This document shows positions 30,239-39,532 of a stretch of DNA of 64,000 bases, one piece after another (the stretch's first letter is position 1; every line of letters starts with the position of its first letter). Location of the stretch: the NCBI RefSeq assembly GCF_002104995.1, contig NW_024468272.1, positions 32,173 through 96,172 on the forward strand. The letters are read 5' to 3'. Under the pieces are notes generated by a model. The model did no database searches. It saw nothing but the letters and a program-made list of their open reading frames with translations, and had not been told where the DNA came from. The translations under genes and the position numbers were made by a program. The DNA is from Linderina pennispora (taxonomy: Eukaryota; Kickxellomycota; Kickxellomycetes; Kickxellales; Kickxellaceae).

Positions 30239-32143
30239 CTACGCAATAGCTGAGACCGAGGTTGCGGTAGAGGAAGATGTCGATGCACTGGAGCTGGTGC
30301 TCGCTGTCCGATCGTCGGTCGCCGCAGTCGGTTCAGAAGCTGTGGTAGAAGCTGTGGCAGTAGCTGCTGCCGTGTTCGTCTCGACCTGATTGAAGATCTG
30401 CTTGACAATGGCTGCCGCCAACCAGTTCGGTCTCCGCCACACAAAATCCACATCACAATCCCTCTTATCCTCGCTGACCGGCTTTGTGCACAGCAGCAGT
30501 GCCGCGTTCTGGCTCAGCGTCTGCTGGTACTCGATCTGCTGCCGGTAGTAGAACCACGAGAACGCCTGCCACTTGGTGCACTCCTCGCTGTCGCTGATGC
30601 CCTGTGCCTTGCAGTCAGAGTTGAACTGCTTTGCCGACGCCAAAATGACCACAGGCAGGTGCGAGAAACTGGCCGGATCAGTCGGCGCTTGGCCGTCGCG
30701 CTTCGCAAGCCCAGTGACAGAGGCGCCCGAATTCGGCTGCAGCGCCGGCCACCGCAACGGCCAGTGGTGGTAAATCAGCACGGCATCCGTATATGGTTTC
30801 ACATACGGCTGCAATGCCTGGTAGAGCTTCGCGCCAGTGCCGCCGTACTCAAAATACTTGGCCTGGTAATACAGGTTGTTGCGGAACCGCGACCTGTGCA
30901 TGCCCAGCGAGCTCTGCGGCTGGAATCCGTCCCACCCGCTGTTCCTTGCCCGATGCAGTGCCAGCGGACTGACCACCCGCCAGTTCTCAAAGTTCCTCGA
31001 CGCCGCAGCCTCTATAGCCTTGTTGAAGTTCACTGTGGTCATCGCCTTTGTAGTTCCACCCGACGACGACCGCATGTTGCGCAGATTCTGCAGCGTCGTG
31101 GTTTTGTTCAGCGCAAACGTCTGCAGAATCTCCTGGTTCGGCAGCGTATCAAGCAGCACAACGCCGGCTACCTTTGTGTAGTCGGCCACCTGCATGTACA
31201 GCTGCGTCCAGACGCCGCCCTCACCCCACCCGACAAACACCAGCGGGTTGTTGACCGGATACTTGTCTAGCGCCTGGTTAATCGACTTCACCACATCTAT
31301 CGGGTCCTGGTCCCAATACCCCGGCTCGCTCCACCCGTACCCGGGCCGATCGATGATACACGCGGCGTGCCCGGCATCCGCAAACCCCTGCGCCAGCCCC
31401 ATCATCGACGTCGAGGGCATGCCGAACTCTGTCAACAGCACAAACACCGGGTCTCGGCCAGACTGCTTCTCTTCTGTGTACCCGAAGCACCACACATGCA
31501 TCTTGTACCAGTAGTCGCCATTATGCGTCTGCACCGGCACCAGCTTTCCCGGTGTCTTATACAGCCGGTGGTCATTGGCCAGCGCCAGACCCTGAATAAC
31601 CAGTAGAAGGCCAAAGAACAGGCCAAACACCCATGTAATCCACGGGAAGGCATAGTCCATGAGCCTGTAAAAGAGCGCCGACCCGCGCGAGTCTACCAGC
31701 CGCGGCTTAAACTCGGGAATCCCCATGATGCGGTCCACCTGGTACCCGCGCCGTGCTTTTTGCGCATAAACAACTGAGCAGACCGCCGGGAACAGCCATG
31801 TCAGGCCCCAGACCGCTGCTGAGCCGTCACGTGAATACGCATACCCGACTAACAGCAGCACCGAGAATATGCACATCGCGCTGCCGTATGCCATCCACTG
31901 CAGTGTCCAGAACAGATACCGGTTGGTCGAGCGGTATGCCGAAATAACAAACACAGCCTGCAGGTCCAGCCACAGCCCCAGCAGCGAGAGCCACATGTAC
32001 AGAAACTGGTTGCCTTTGACCAGCCGCCCGTGCTTGTTTCCGATGACTGCGTATGCAAGGAACGCCAGGAAATGGGCCAGCGCCAGGAGGAGCAAAAGTA
32101 TGCCCTGTACGGAATACAGCGTGTGCTCTCTGAACCTCCACAT
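30239..32143 (-). CDS. Multi-pass membrane protein with an alpha/beta-hydrolase-fold domain lacking the nucleophile
   Basis: The product from the ATG at 32143 is 634 residues. Five hydrophobic segments fill roughly residues 10-35, 45-70, 76-104, 110-127 and 164-190. The rest is an alpha/beta-hydrolase fold: strand VFVLLTEFGMPSTSMMGL, the IIDRPGYGWSEPG loop, and the nucleophile elbow VFVGWGEGGVWTQLY. In active members the elbow is G-x-S-x-G; here the central residue is Gly307 (GGT at 31223-31225), one transition away from a Ser codon. No clear catalytic His follows in the C-terminal part. The last ~45 residues are Ala/Thr/Ser-rich. An in-frame ATG at 32329 would add 62 residues without a signal sequence and is less likely. 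The protein may be a pseudoenzyme. No named family was recognised. Confidence 0.75.
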   Translation of the reverse strand: MWRFREHTLYSVQGILLLLLALAHFLAFLAYAVIGNKHGRLVKGNQFLYMWLSLLGLWLDLQAVFVISAYRSTNRYLFWTLQWMAYGSAMCIFSVLLLVGYAYSRDGSAAVWGLTWLFPAVCSVVYAQKARRGYQVDRIMGIPEFKPRLVDSRGSALFYRLMDYAFPWITWVFGLFFGLLLVIQGLALANDHRLYKTPGKLVPVQTHNGDYWYKMHVWCFGYTEEKQSGRDPVFVLLTEFGMPSTSMMGLAQGFADAGHAACIIDRPGYGWSEPGYWDQDPIDVVKSINQALDKYPVNNPLVFVGWGEGGVWTQLYMQVADYTKVAGVVLLDTLPNQEILQTFALNKTTTLQNLRNMRSSSGGTTKAMTTVNFNKAIEAAASRNFENWRVVSPLALHRARNSGWDGFQPQSSLGMHRSRFRNNLYYQAKYFEYGGTGAKLYQALQPYVKPYTDAVLIYHHWPLRWPALQPNSGASVTGLAKRDGQAPTDPASFSHLPVVILASAKQFNSDCKAQGISDSEECTKWQAFSWFYYRQQIEYQQTLSQNAALLLCTKPVSEDKRDCDVDFVWRRPNWLAAAIVKQIFNQVETNTAAATATASTTASEPTAATDDRTASTSSSASTSSSTATSVSAIA

Positions 32144-32452
32144 AGCGGGTTGTATATACAGGTAATAAAAATAAAAATAAAAAAAACGCGACAGTTCAGG
32201 GAAGAAGGACGAGACAATCGAAGGCAGTGTGTCCTGTCCCTCAGACCTGCCAGCTAATTCAACTGCAAAAAAGCAGTTTAGACTTTGCACTCTACCTGGG
32301 ATTCCTGCATGCGACCTATGAACTCCCAACCCCTCCTTAGGCCAAAAAACGGGCCGATCGCGTCTATTTCTGATGTCTAGTATAGTGTCAGCGGTTGCTG
32401 CGCACAGGTAAAACGCGAAAAAAATAATTAAGAACTGGGTGGAAAAGGCGGG
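32144..32452. other. Short intergenic region
   Basis: About 309 bases between the hydrolase-fold gene start and the CorA paralogue 2 stop, both on the minus strand. It contains an A/T-rich run near 32168-32186 and presumably the hydrolase-fold promoter. Nothing else seen. Confidence 0.35.
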
Positions 32453-34822
32453 TCACAGAATCTTCTTCCACCGCGCATAGACGACCACAAAAACAACAAA
32501 GCCCAGGCAGCACCCGACGATAGTAAAGAAGGGCTTCAGCGACTCTTCATGCTGAAACGGCACCTGGACGTTCTGGCCCCACAGCCCGGTCACGATGTTC
32601 AGCGGCACCATGATAGCTCCAATGACGGTCCAGCGGCTCGCAATGACAGACGTCTCCACTGTGGACTCACCGATCTCCAGCGACAGCCGTGCAAGGTAGT
32701 TGGAGTGGGCCCGCGACAGCACCATGTCGCAGTGCCCGGTCGAATTCACCAGTGCCACCAGGTGGTCATAGACATCTGCAAGATAATGCGCAATGTCGTC
32801 AGCAGTCACCATAGCAGTGCCCTCAGGTTGCTCGCCGGGCTTTTGCTCGTACTGCAATGCGCCAGGCATAACAAACGACTTTGAATGTGCCAGACCCTGC
32901 ATGCCGTCACGGCTCCGCCACGCGTCGCGTCTCTGACCCGCCGCCTGCACATTGATCGCCGAGTACGCATTGCGATTCAGACCGGATCCTGGAGACACTA
33001 CCTGGCCCACACTGTCTTTGCTGCCATCATAATAGCCTAGCTCCTCGCCCTCAATAGTTGCAATCTCGTCCATCTGCGCCTGCCGCTCCATCAGCTTAGT
33101 GAACCCACGCACCACCTCCGGCTTGCCTTGCAGTAGCCGCCAGAGCGCCAGAATCCGCCGCCGGGCCGCTCCAATCCTCTGCAGCATGTCCGACTGCTCG
33201 TTCTGCGACAGGATCAGCACCAGCTCGTCCACAGTATCGACCTCTAGCTCGACCCCACGCATCGATGGCACCAGCATGTCAGTGATATCGTCGATGAGTG
33301 CATATGCAATATATGCAGGCGTCACCAACGGTATCTGCTGCACCAGCGGATCGGCAAGGCTGCGCAGCCGGTTGATGACACTGCCGAGGTGATCGAGGTT
33401 GCGCGCGCCATGGAAGGTCAGGATGCAGGACTTTTTGACCACCATCGAGTAGCACGCCGTAGCAATGCCGTCAGCACCTCGGTTGAACTCGTACGTGGAC
33501 AGATTGTCGCTGCCAAAGTCGATTGTCCGGTACATCAGGAACTGGTAGTCTGGGAAGGCCTCGAACTTGTCGCGCGTCTCTTCTTCAGCCAAAATATCCT
33601 CGACTGTCAGTGGGTGGATGTTGAAAACACGGGCCAGCGATGACATCTCTTCCGGGGTCGGATCGCACACATCGAGCCAAAAGCAGCCGTTACCGGGAAC
33701 ATATGCCGTGTCTGGAAGCTGCTTGCGCATTTGCAGCATGTCGGATTCCGAATCCCCCGATGGCCCCGCCCGCTCACCGCGCAACTGCTCCAGTGACATG
33801 TTTTTGCTGGACGCCTCGATGATATCGGCTAGGGTCAGTTCCTGGTCTCTGAGGCTGCTGAGCTTGGCTGCCTGGAATATCCCAGCTGACGGCGAATACA
33901 GCACAAACCGTGCCTCGCTCTCGGGCACAAACCGATCCACAGACTCCAGCAGCGACACTGCCAAGCTCCCCATGTCGCTGCTCGGCGGACCCCCGATATC
34001 CACATTCAGCGCCCGCTTTTCGTCGTACTCGGGTGGATACGCACCTGGGTGACGGTCAGCAAACTCATTACTAGCCTGACCTATGGACTTGGACGACCTC
34101 ACCGACGATGCACGCCGGCCGCTCAGAGGTCTGTGAGCTCCCCCGATCGCCTTGCGCGCCTCCAGCTCGTACTTGTCATCGGCCACCTCAGTCTTCTTGC
34201 CTGAAATCTCCAGTAGCACGTCCGAGTTCCACTCACCTGTACTACCCGAGCCACTGTGCAGCTCATGCTGCAGGTGGTCAGATTGGCCCACGTGTGCCGT
34301 CTGCGGCCGCTCATACCGCAACGCATCAGCCTCGCCACGTAGCCCTGAATCCCCCGTCTTCCCTTGCTCCGAGCTGATCGCTGCCAGCAGCAGCCTTGCC
34401 AGATGCGACTTCCGCGCCTCCGGGGTCCCAGGCTTCTCCTGTTGCATGATCTTGTCCAGCATTTTCGCCACCGCATGCTGCCGCTCACGACTGGCTTCCA
34501 TCAGCAACTGATTACTGCGCTTCAGCGCCAGGTTCTCCTTGTACAGCTGCTGGTCAGAGATAGGGTGGCGCAAGTTGGTCCGTGAATCGGAGCGCGGGTT
34601 CCCGATCGCATCACCCATTATACTGTCAAATGCGTGCAGCCCACCATGCCGCAACATGACGCTGGAGAGGTCCCCGCCAGCCGACCCCCCGAATACTACC
34701 CCGTTGAAGCCGCCGCCGACCGATGCTGGCTGGTCGGCAAGCACCGGCATTTCGGTGCGCCGCCGTGCTGTCTGCACCCGCCGCTGTGGAGTGGCCGCGC
34801 GCTCATAAACCTGCCGTGACAT
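32453..34822 (-). CDS. CorA-family divalent-cation channel protein (Alr/Mnr2-like), paralogue 2
   Basis: 789 residues from the ATG at 34822. The N-terminal ~300 residues are Ser/Arg/Gly-rich with a possible coiled coil around LKRSNQLLMEASRERQHA. The conserved part begins at EARFVLYSPSAGIFQ and continues with FWLDVCDPTPEEMSSLARVF, IHPLTVEDILAEEETRDKF, DDITDMLVPSMRGVELEVDT and DELVLILSQNEQSDMLQRI. TM1 and the filter loop read VPLNIVTGLWGQNVQVPF: the GMN tripeptide is GQN (749-751; bases 32570-32578). TM2 ends VVYARWKKIL. A variable loop near LMERQAQMDEIATIEGEELG interrupts the stalk, as in the other two paralogues. The same strand and architecture as paralogue 1, 3 kb away, suggest local duplication followed by strong N-terminal divergence. 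Confidence 0.9.
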   Translation of the reverse strand: MSRQVYERAATPQRRVQTARRRTEMPVLADQPASVGGGFNGVVFGGSAGGDLSSVMLRHGGLHAFDSIMGDAIGNPRSDSRTNLRHPISDQQLYKENLALKRSNQLLMEASRERQHAVAKMLDKIMQQEKPGTPEARKSHLARLLLAAISSEQGKTGDSGLRGEADALRYERPQTAHVGQSDHLQHELHSGSGSTGEWNSDVLLEISGKKTEVADDKYELEARKAIGGAHRPLSGRRASSVRSSKSIGQASNEFADRHPGAYPPEYDEKRALNVDIGGPPSSDMGSLAVSLLESVDRFVPESEARFVLYSPSAGIFQAAKLSSLRDQELTLADIIEASSKNMSLEQLRGERAGPSGDSESDMLQMRKQLPDTAYVPGNGCFWLDVCDPTPEEMSSLARVFNIHPLTVEDILAEEETRDKFEAFPDYQFLMYRTIDFGSDNLSTYEFNRGADGIATACYSMVVKKSCILTFHGARNLDHLGSVINRLRSLADPLVQQIPLVTPAYIAYALIDDITDMLVPSMRGVELEVDTVDELVLILSQNEQSDMLQRIGAARRRILALWRLLQGKPEVVRGFTKLMERQAQMDEIATIEGEELGYYDGSKDSVGQVVSPGSGLNRNAYSAINVQAAGQRRDAWRSRDGMQGLAHSKSFVMPGALQYEQKPGEQPEGTAMVTADDIAHYLADVYDHLVALVNSTGHCDMVLSRAHSNYLARLSLEIGESTVETSVIASRWTVIGAIMVPLNIVTGLWGQNVQVPFQHEESLKPFFTIVGCCLGFVVFVVVYARWKKIL

Positions 34823-36102
34823 TTTAGTGCATTTATAAATGAGGTGGGGAAGGGGAAATTAGGTAAGTGAAAACAAAGGGAGCAAGGCACATTAATGTGC
34901 CGAGGGGATAGTTGAGCCAGTGCTTCTTTTTAACCTTCTATCTTATGCATGACGCTGCTGCATGTTGGGGACGGCGATCACTTTTCTGTGCCCAAACCTG
35001 CCATTCGCTGGCTTCAAGCACGTGGTTCACGTGTGCCATGCTGTTTTGAGCCAAACTCGTGCCTGTTGCTCTGAGAACGAATCGAGAACGCTACATTTGG
35101 CTTGATATCATCCACTCGCTCTCGTTTTGATCACCCGGCTGGCAGAGAATGCATAATCTCTGCCGCGTTCACACCGCAATGGATCACTTTTTTCTAGCTG
35201 TTATCCTTATATTCGCGCTTTCAATATGCAAAATGGTCTCTTAAGATAAAAGTCTTGGCGGCTAGGATCTTCATACTGTTGCAGCTGTCAATAGGATCGT
35301 CATGCTATTGCAGCGGCCACCACACCAAGTTACCCCAACACAGTTCGGCTCGGGCCGCAGCAGTGAGCGGTGTCCCTGGCCACCCAACCAGGAATGTCCC
35401 CAATGATATGCCAACAGCTGCGATACCCATCACTGGTATGTGAGGTGCGAGGATTATAAGTTTTTGGCATGTGTGGTGGGGTTTAAAATATGATTTCTAC
35501 TTGTAGAAGTAAAAGGAAACTACAGAGGCGTGAGGATGGCATACATCGTGGCTGTAGCACGAGCCCCTTGGATCTTAGGATCGAGGCACGCATGCTCCGA
35601 TCACATCCCGTTGTTCCTCAGAGGTCCGAGTCAGAGCTACCATCATTGTCAGCCAGACCAGAGCATTCATCATACTGCGCTTGGCCTTGAGCGATATCAT
35701 TGGTGCTAGTTCCCAGGCCTAGAAAAAGCAACATATCAACTATAGTTCATATTTATATATGGGTAAAGATACTGAGTGCAAACAGCGAAATATAGTGTTT
35801 GTGGTTCCCTGCAACATCATGACTGCTCCTGGAAACACATTTTCTGACCTGCAGTCAACATATTCTGAATAGTTGCATGATACTATTAACTAGGTATATT
35901 ATATACTAAATATCAAACTTCCAACAGATTCTTATTTATTGGTTATAAACATTTGGTATAGCTGGACTGAAATAAAAATGTGCAGCTCCCCCAGATAGAC
36001 TCCCAATATATATAATTCTTTAGAATTTCCTAGCTAGGAATCCTAAGCTTCTCTGAGTCAGGTTGTAGCTAATTTGATTATCACTATATCACAGAATATG
36101 AA
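34823..36102. other. Intergenic region leading into an AT-rich island
   Basis: Upstream of CorA paralogue 2 the sequence is of ordinary composition to about 35.7 kb, then becomes strongly AT-rich. No gene was recognised; short frames on the plus strand lack family signatures. Confidence 0.4.
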
Positions 36103-36604
36103 AGGAGGCCATTCATAAATATAAAAGTTTAAAGAAACTAAATATCTATTATCAGAATAACCAATTAATAAATAATAAATCAATTACTAGTAGTAGATAA
36201 ATATTTTAAAATACAGAATGTTTAGCAATGGCCAAAAAGATTCTAGCAACTAAATTAACAAATAAACAAAGATGCCAAATATGGTGCTTCTACAAAACCC
36301 CCTTTGGCATCCTGAAAAATTTCAGTTGATACACAATTAATATGCTTCTACTGAGATACAGGCTGTGTCCTGAGAAATCAACTGAAATTTTTCAGGATGC
36401 CGAAGGGGGTTTCGTAGAAGCACCATATTTGGCATCTTTGTTTATTTGTTAATCTAGTTGCTTGAATCTTTTTGGCCAGTGGTAAACATTCTGTATTTTA
36501 AAATATTTATCTACTGCTAGTAATTGATTTATTATTTGTTAATTGGTTATTCTGATAATAGATATTTAGTTTCTTTAAACTTTTATATTTATGAATGGCC
36601 TCCT
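36103..36604. repeat. Foldback element: 228-bp near-perfect inverted repeats around a 46-base loop
   Basis: The left arm 36103-36330 and right arm 36377-36604 are reverse complements with few mismatches. Both contain the palindromic counterparts of GCCAAATATGGTGCTTCTAC and CTGAAAAATTTCAGTTGAT. The loop is 36331-36376. A transcript across it would form a ~228-bp hairpin. The decanucleotide tagctaattt occurs at 36066-36075 and at 36606-36615 and could be remnant flanking duplications, though the left copy sits 27 bases away from the arm. The structure fits a foldback-type MITE. A long-hairpin RNA precursor for RNA interference is an alternative. A transposase relic lies about 300-800 bp to the right. 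Confidence 0.85.
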
Positions 36605-36889
36605 ATAGCTAATTTTATATACTTTTATTTTAGGCAGCTTCTTTGATTCAGCTAGAGTATACTGAAAAAAAAAAAAAAAAAACTTAACAACTAACACTAT
36701 AGTAACAGTCTATATGAGCAGAGGCAGTGCCTTATAAATTTATATTAATTTTATAGTATATGGAATAGCAAATAGTTAGGAGGAATTGAGAATTTAGGAG
36801 CAAGAGGAATAAAGAGATATTGGCTGGGGATAAGCTATTTTAATTGCTAGTATATTCCTATGTGAGATGCAAATAGGCAAAGTAATGAG

Positions 36890-37440
36890 CAAAGTGATAT
36901 AAATGGATATGTCTTGATGCCTTGGATTAAGTATACCAGAAATAGACATCTAGATAGTTATACAGCATGCTATAAACATAATCAGGTAAATGCATTTTAG
37001 TTTGGCTGCATTGGTGTTTCAAAAGATACTGGAAAGAGAACCTACTATTTACAATTGTAGGGATGAGGCTATAGATCAAGTATTAACCTGTTCAACTACT
37101 AGCTATATGATAAGCCCCCAGTACTAAGCTGGTGTTGGTTGAGAAACTATAGAACCCTTGATAGCATAGCCATATACTCATTTATATAGCATCAGCACAA
37201 TGGTATGCACATGCTCTATAAATCTAATTATAGAATTCAAGTTGAATATACAATATCCAGGGTCTGAATGCTAAGGCATTCATAGCTTTTTCTAACCCTT
37301 CTTATTGCTCTTCTGACCTCTGGCCAATATGTCAATAGAAGCCTATAGCTGACAGTGCCAGAACTGAAGAACCAGACAGTTTTCTTGATTTCAGAATTAT
37401 TGCCAATACCCAAGTCTTGGGGTAAAAGCAGAGTGATATA
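36890..37440 (+). mobile_element. Decayed Tc1/mariner-like transposase remnant
   Basis: In an AT-rich stretch, translated pieces follow the order of a Tc1/mariner DDE domain: SYTACYKHNQVNAF then FGCIGVSK (about 36960-37025), QHNGMHMLYKSNYRIQVE (from about 37193; compare the QDNAPxHxA segment and the following helix), and after a frame change QGLNAKAFIAFSNP (compare SPDLNxIExxWSxLK, about 37260-37300). Stops and frame changes are frequent and the catalytic acids are largely lost, so the element is dead. The call rests on motif order rather than on any intact motif. It may be the source of the foldback repeat to its left, but matching terminal repeats were not established. Confidence 0.45.
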
Positions 37441-38009
37441 TTTGCACACAGAAGTCTAGTTACAATAAACTATGAGCATAAATGCCCCTTAGATCATAGC
37501 TGTTCTGGCACTGCTAGGGTGTGACTGAAGTGGCATATGTAGCAACACAACCTGCTCTCCAAGCCCTTTGTTGCTCTCTCCAGCATCCTCTAAACCTCAC
37601 ATTGCAAAATAATTAGCACCCGTTTCTCTTTCCAGCCTTTCTTCCATAGGTACAGGACTAAAGAAACCTCCTTCTAAGAGGAAGCCATACCCAGCAGCAT
37701 GCTGTTCCCTTTGGCCAGACAGCTCACATCTGCTCCTGTCTGTGAGCTGCTAGACTATAAATATCCAGATGAATAGTGTCTTCTACCCCGACTGCGCGCC
37801 GGGCTTAGCTGGTCGGCCCAACCACCGAGTGGTGGGCAGTCTGGTGGTTAGCGAATAGCCCATTTATGCGATGATGATCACGAGATATGCACCATTCTGG
37901 CCGCAAACCGGCTGTGTGCCAAGCAAAAAAAGGAGAAGCTGCGTCTTTGCGCACCTTGCGATATTCCTCTACTCCACTCTTTTGCAATTCGTTTTTATTT
38001 TTCAGTGAA
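37441..38009. other. Intergenic region upstream of the PMP3-like gene
   Basis: Composition returns to normal at about 37.6 kb. The last ~250 bases are the presumed promoter and leader of the PMP3-like gene. A short GC-rich hairpin-like stretch (ccaccgagtggtgg) lies at about 37821-37834. No gene recognised. Confidence 0.35.
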
Positions 38010-38336
38010 ATGTGCTCTTGCCCCGACTTTCTTCTAATTCTCCTGAGCGTGATATTCCCTCCACTGGGCGCGCTGCTGCGGCGCGGGTGCGGGGCGGACT
38101 TCCTCATAAACATTGGTCTGACAATGCTGGGGTACATTCCGGGTCTAATTCACGCGTGGTACCTGATCTGCAAGTACCCGGCAGACGAGTACGAAATGCT
38201 GGTGGACGACTCCGACTACTCGCACCACCACCACGTGGTGGTTATTAGCCATGAGCGGACGCCTGTGGCTGGTCCGTCGGCGCCGGCCACGGACAACCAG
38301 CAGCAGCCGCCGCCATACTCTGCGATTCCCAAGTAA
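38010..38336 (+). CDS. PMP3: Pmp3/UPF0057-family plasma-membrane proteolipid with extended C-terminal tail
   Basis: Pmp3 proteins are two-helix proteolipids that affect plasma-membrane potential and salt tolerance. The product is 108 residues from the ATG at 38010; the frame is open upstream but the family start [20 protein letters not shown] fixes the choice. TM1 and TM2 ([20 protein letters not shown]) are separated by a short RRGCGADF loop, as in the family. Classical members stop after about 55 residues. Here ~50 more follow: an acidic stretch ([12 protein letters not shown]), a His run (HHHH), a Pro/Gln segment and PPPYSAIPK at the very end. The PPPY fits the PPxY consensus bound by WW domains of Nedd4/Rsp5 ubiquitin ligases, suggesting regulated endocytosis. 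That role is inferred. Confidence 0.9.
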   Translation: MCSCPDFLLILLSVIFPPLGALLRRGCGADFLINIGLTMLGYIPGLIHAWYLICKYPADEYEMLVDDSDYSHHHHVVVISHERTPVAGPSAPATDNQQQPPPYSAIPK

Positions 38337-39136
38337 ACCTGCTCTTTATTTTTTGAACGTGAAACATGACAGAATTTATTGGTACATGAAAACGTAAAAG
38401 AGCTAGTGAGGGATGAAAGATTTTGTTGCCTAATGCGAGTAGATGAATGGTGGTGTTTTTCTCGGTTTACCATAAAGAGATATGCATGAAAGACAAGGGC
38501 GGGAGGTATAAGCGTCAGTCTAAAACCGTGATAGAATTTTCATCGGTCATGAACGCCGTCCTGTCAGAGACGGCTCCGGTGAAGAGATTCATTTGAACAT
38601 CATCCGCAAAAATACCATTCCCAGGTTTTCACGCATATTCTGAAAAGTAGATGAGAAGAGGGGGTGGGGAATACCTGGAGAAGTGAGCCCCGTTGAGGTA
38701 GCTACCCAGATGGATAGCCAACCGCATAACTGTGCTATGACGAACAGGACGCCCGATCCCAAAAACCCTCTGCCAGATTGGTGCGAACAGCGCCCACTGA
38801 AGCTCCGCCAAGGCATCTTTGCTTCCCAGAGCGAACCCCGGAGGAGCGCTGAACGCGGAATCTATAGGCATAGCGGTTAGTAAAACAGGAGGGGCGTCAA
38901 TTACCTAATTACAGGCGGCACTTTCTGCCCAGGGTCCGGGGACTTTCACCCAAAGCCAAGAGATAAGTAGACATCGGCCGGTGAGGCCGCTGCTGACTTT
39001 GTGTGTGAGGCTTCGATAAAGTGTAAAAATAAGCGGTTCTTCCAAAAAGTATTCCCAAGGAGAAGCAAAAGCCGGCAAGAGGCATTTCGCAAATTTATAG
39101 GCAGGGGCGGCTGAGGAAAAATTTTCTTCGCTTGAT
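38337..39136 (-). other. Possible small spliced gene of unknown family
   Basis: No long frame exists here, but the minus strand has coding-like blocks: a possible start near 39087 or 38976 (MSTYLLALGESPRTLGRK), a candidate intron at 38862-38912, a block around ALAELQWALFAPIWQRVFG (about 38760-38820), a possible second intron starting with GTATTC near 38674 and ending CAG near 38640, and an end reading MTDENSITVLD before a TGA near 38516. The phases do not all close in one model. It could also be a non-coding RNA or chance. No protein family recognised. Confidence 0.25.
38862..38912 (-). other. Candidate 51-base intron with consensus branch site
   Basis: Read on the minus strand, a GTAATTAG donor at 38912 is followed by TTTTACTAAC, a perfect fungal branch-point consensus, and a CCTATAG acceptor ending at 38862. 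Size and spacing are normal for a short fungal intron. It is the main reason to suspect a spliced gene in this interval. Confidence 0.4.
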
Positions 39137-39343
39137 TTAATTCTGGTGCTGGAAGCGCTGCATGCATTTCTTGAAGGCCAGCATTTCCTTGGCGCATTGG
39201 CGCCAGTCGCCGGTGTCGGCGTGGCAGATCAGCAGGCGCTCGTTCTGCTCGAAGCAGCCGGTGCGCTTAATGCGCTTGTCCCACTCGTCGTCGTCGCCGT
39301 CGTTCTGGGCGGTCGGTGTAGCGTGCTTGTTTGGATCAGCCAT
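39137..39343 (-). CDS. COA4: Cytochrome c oxidase assembly factor, twin CX9C (COA4/CHCHD8-like)
   Basis: Twin-CX9C proteins are imported into the mitochondrial intermembrane space and oxidised by Mia40; COA4 helps build cytochrome c oxidase. The product from the ATG at 39343 is 68 residues. The frame opens at 39391, but MADPNKHATPTAQ is the natural start. The two motifs are CFEQNERLLIC and CAKEMLAFKKC, each Cys-(9 residues)-Cys, with DWRQ just before the second. This spacing plus DWRQC and the FKKCM ending is the COA4 signature rather than that of Cmc1 or Cox17. The start lies about 165-190 bases from the divergent chromo-like gene, so the two probably share a promoter region. Confidence 0.88.
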   Translation of the reverse strand: MADPNKHATPTAQNDGDDDEWDKRIKRTGCFEQNERLLICHADTGDWRQCAKEMLAFKKCMQRFQHQN

Positions 39344-39532
39344 GGTGTTTAGAGCAGAAATTTTATATCCGAGTTTGCCCGCAATACCCACAGCGCCTGC
39401 AGTGGCGGCGCGAGATGCGAGCCAGACGCGTATGTATGGGTGAGGCTGGAAAATACAAACCTGTGTCCGCCAAGCTCTCTTTCCTTCAGTCTAATGTTAT
39501 TTGGACTAATGCCAGCAATTACAGAGCCTCCA

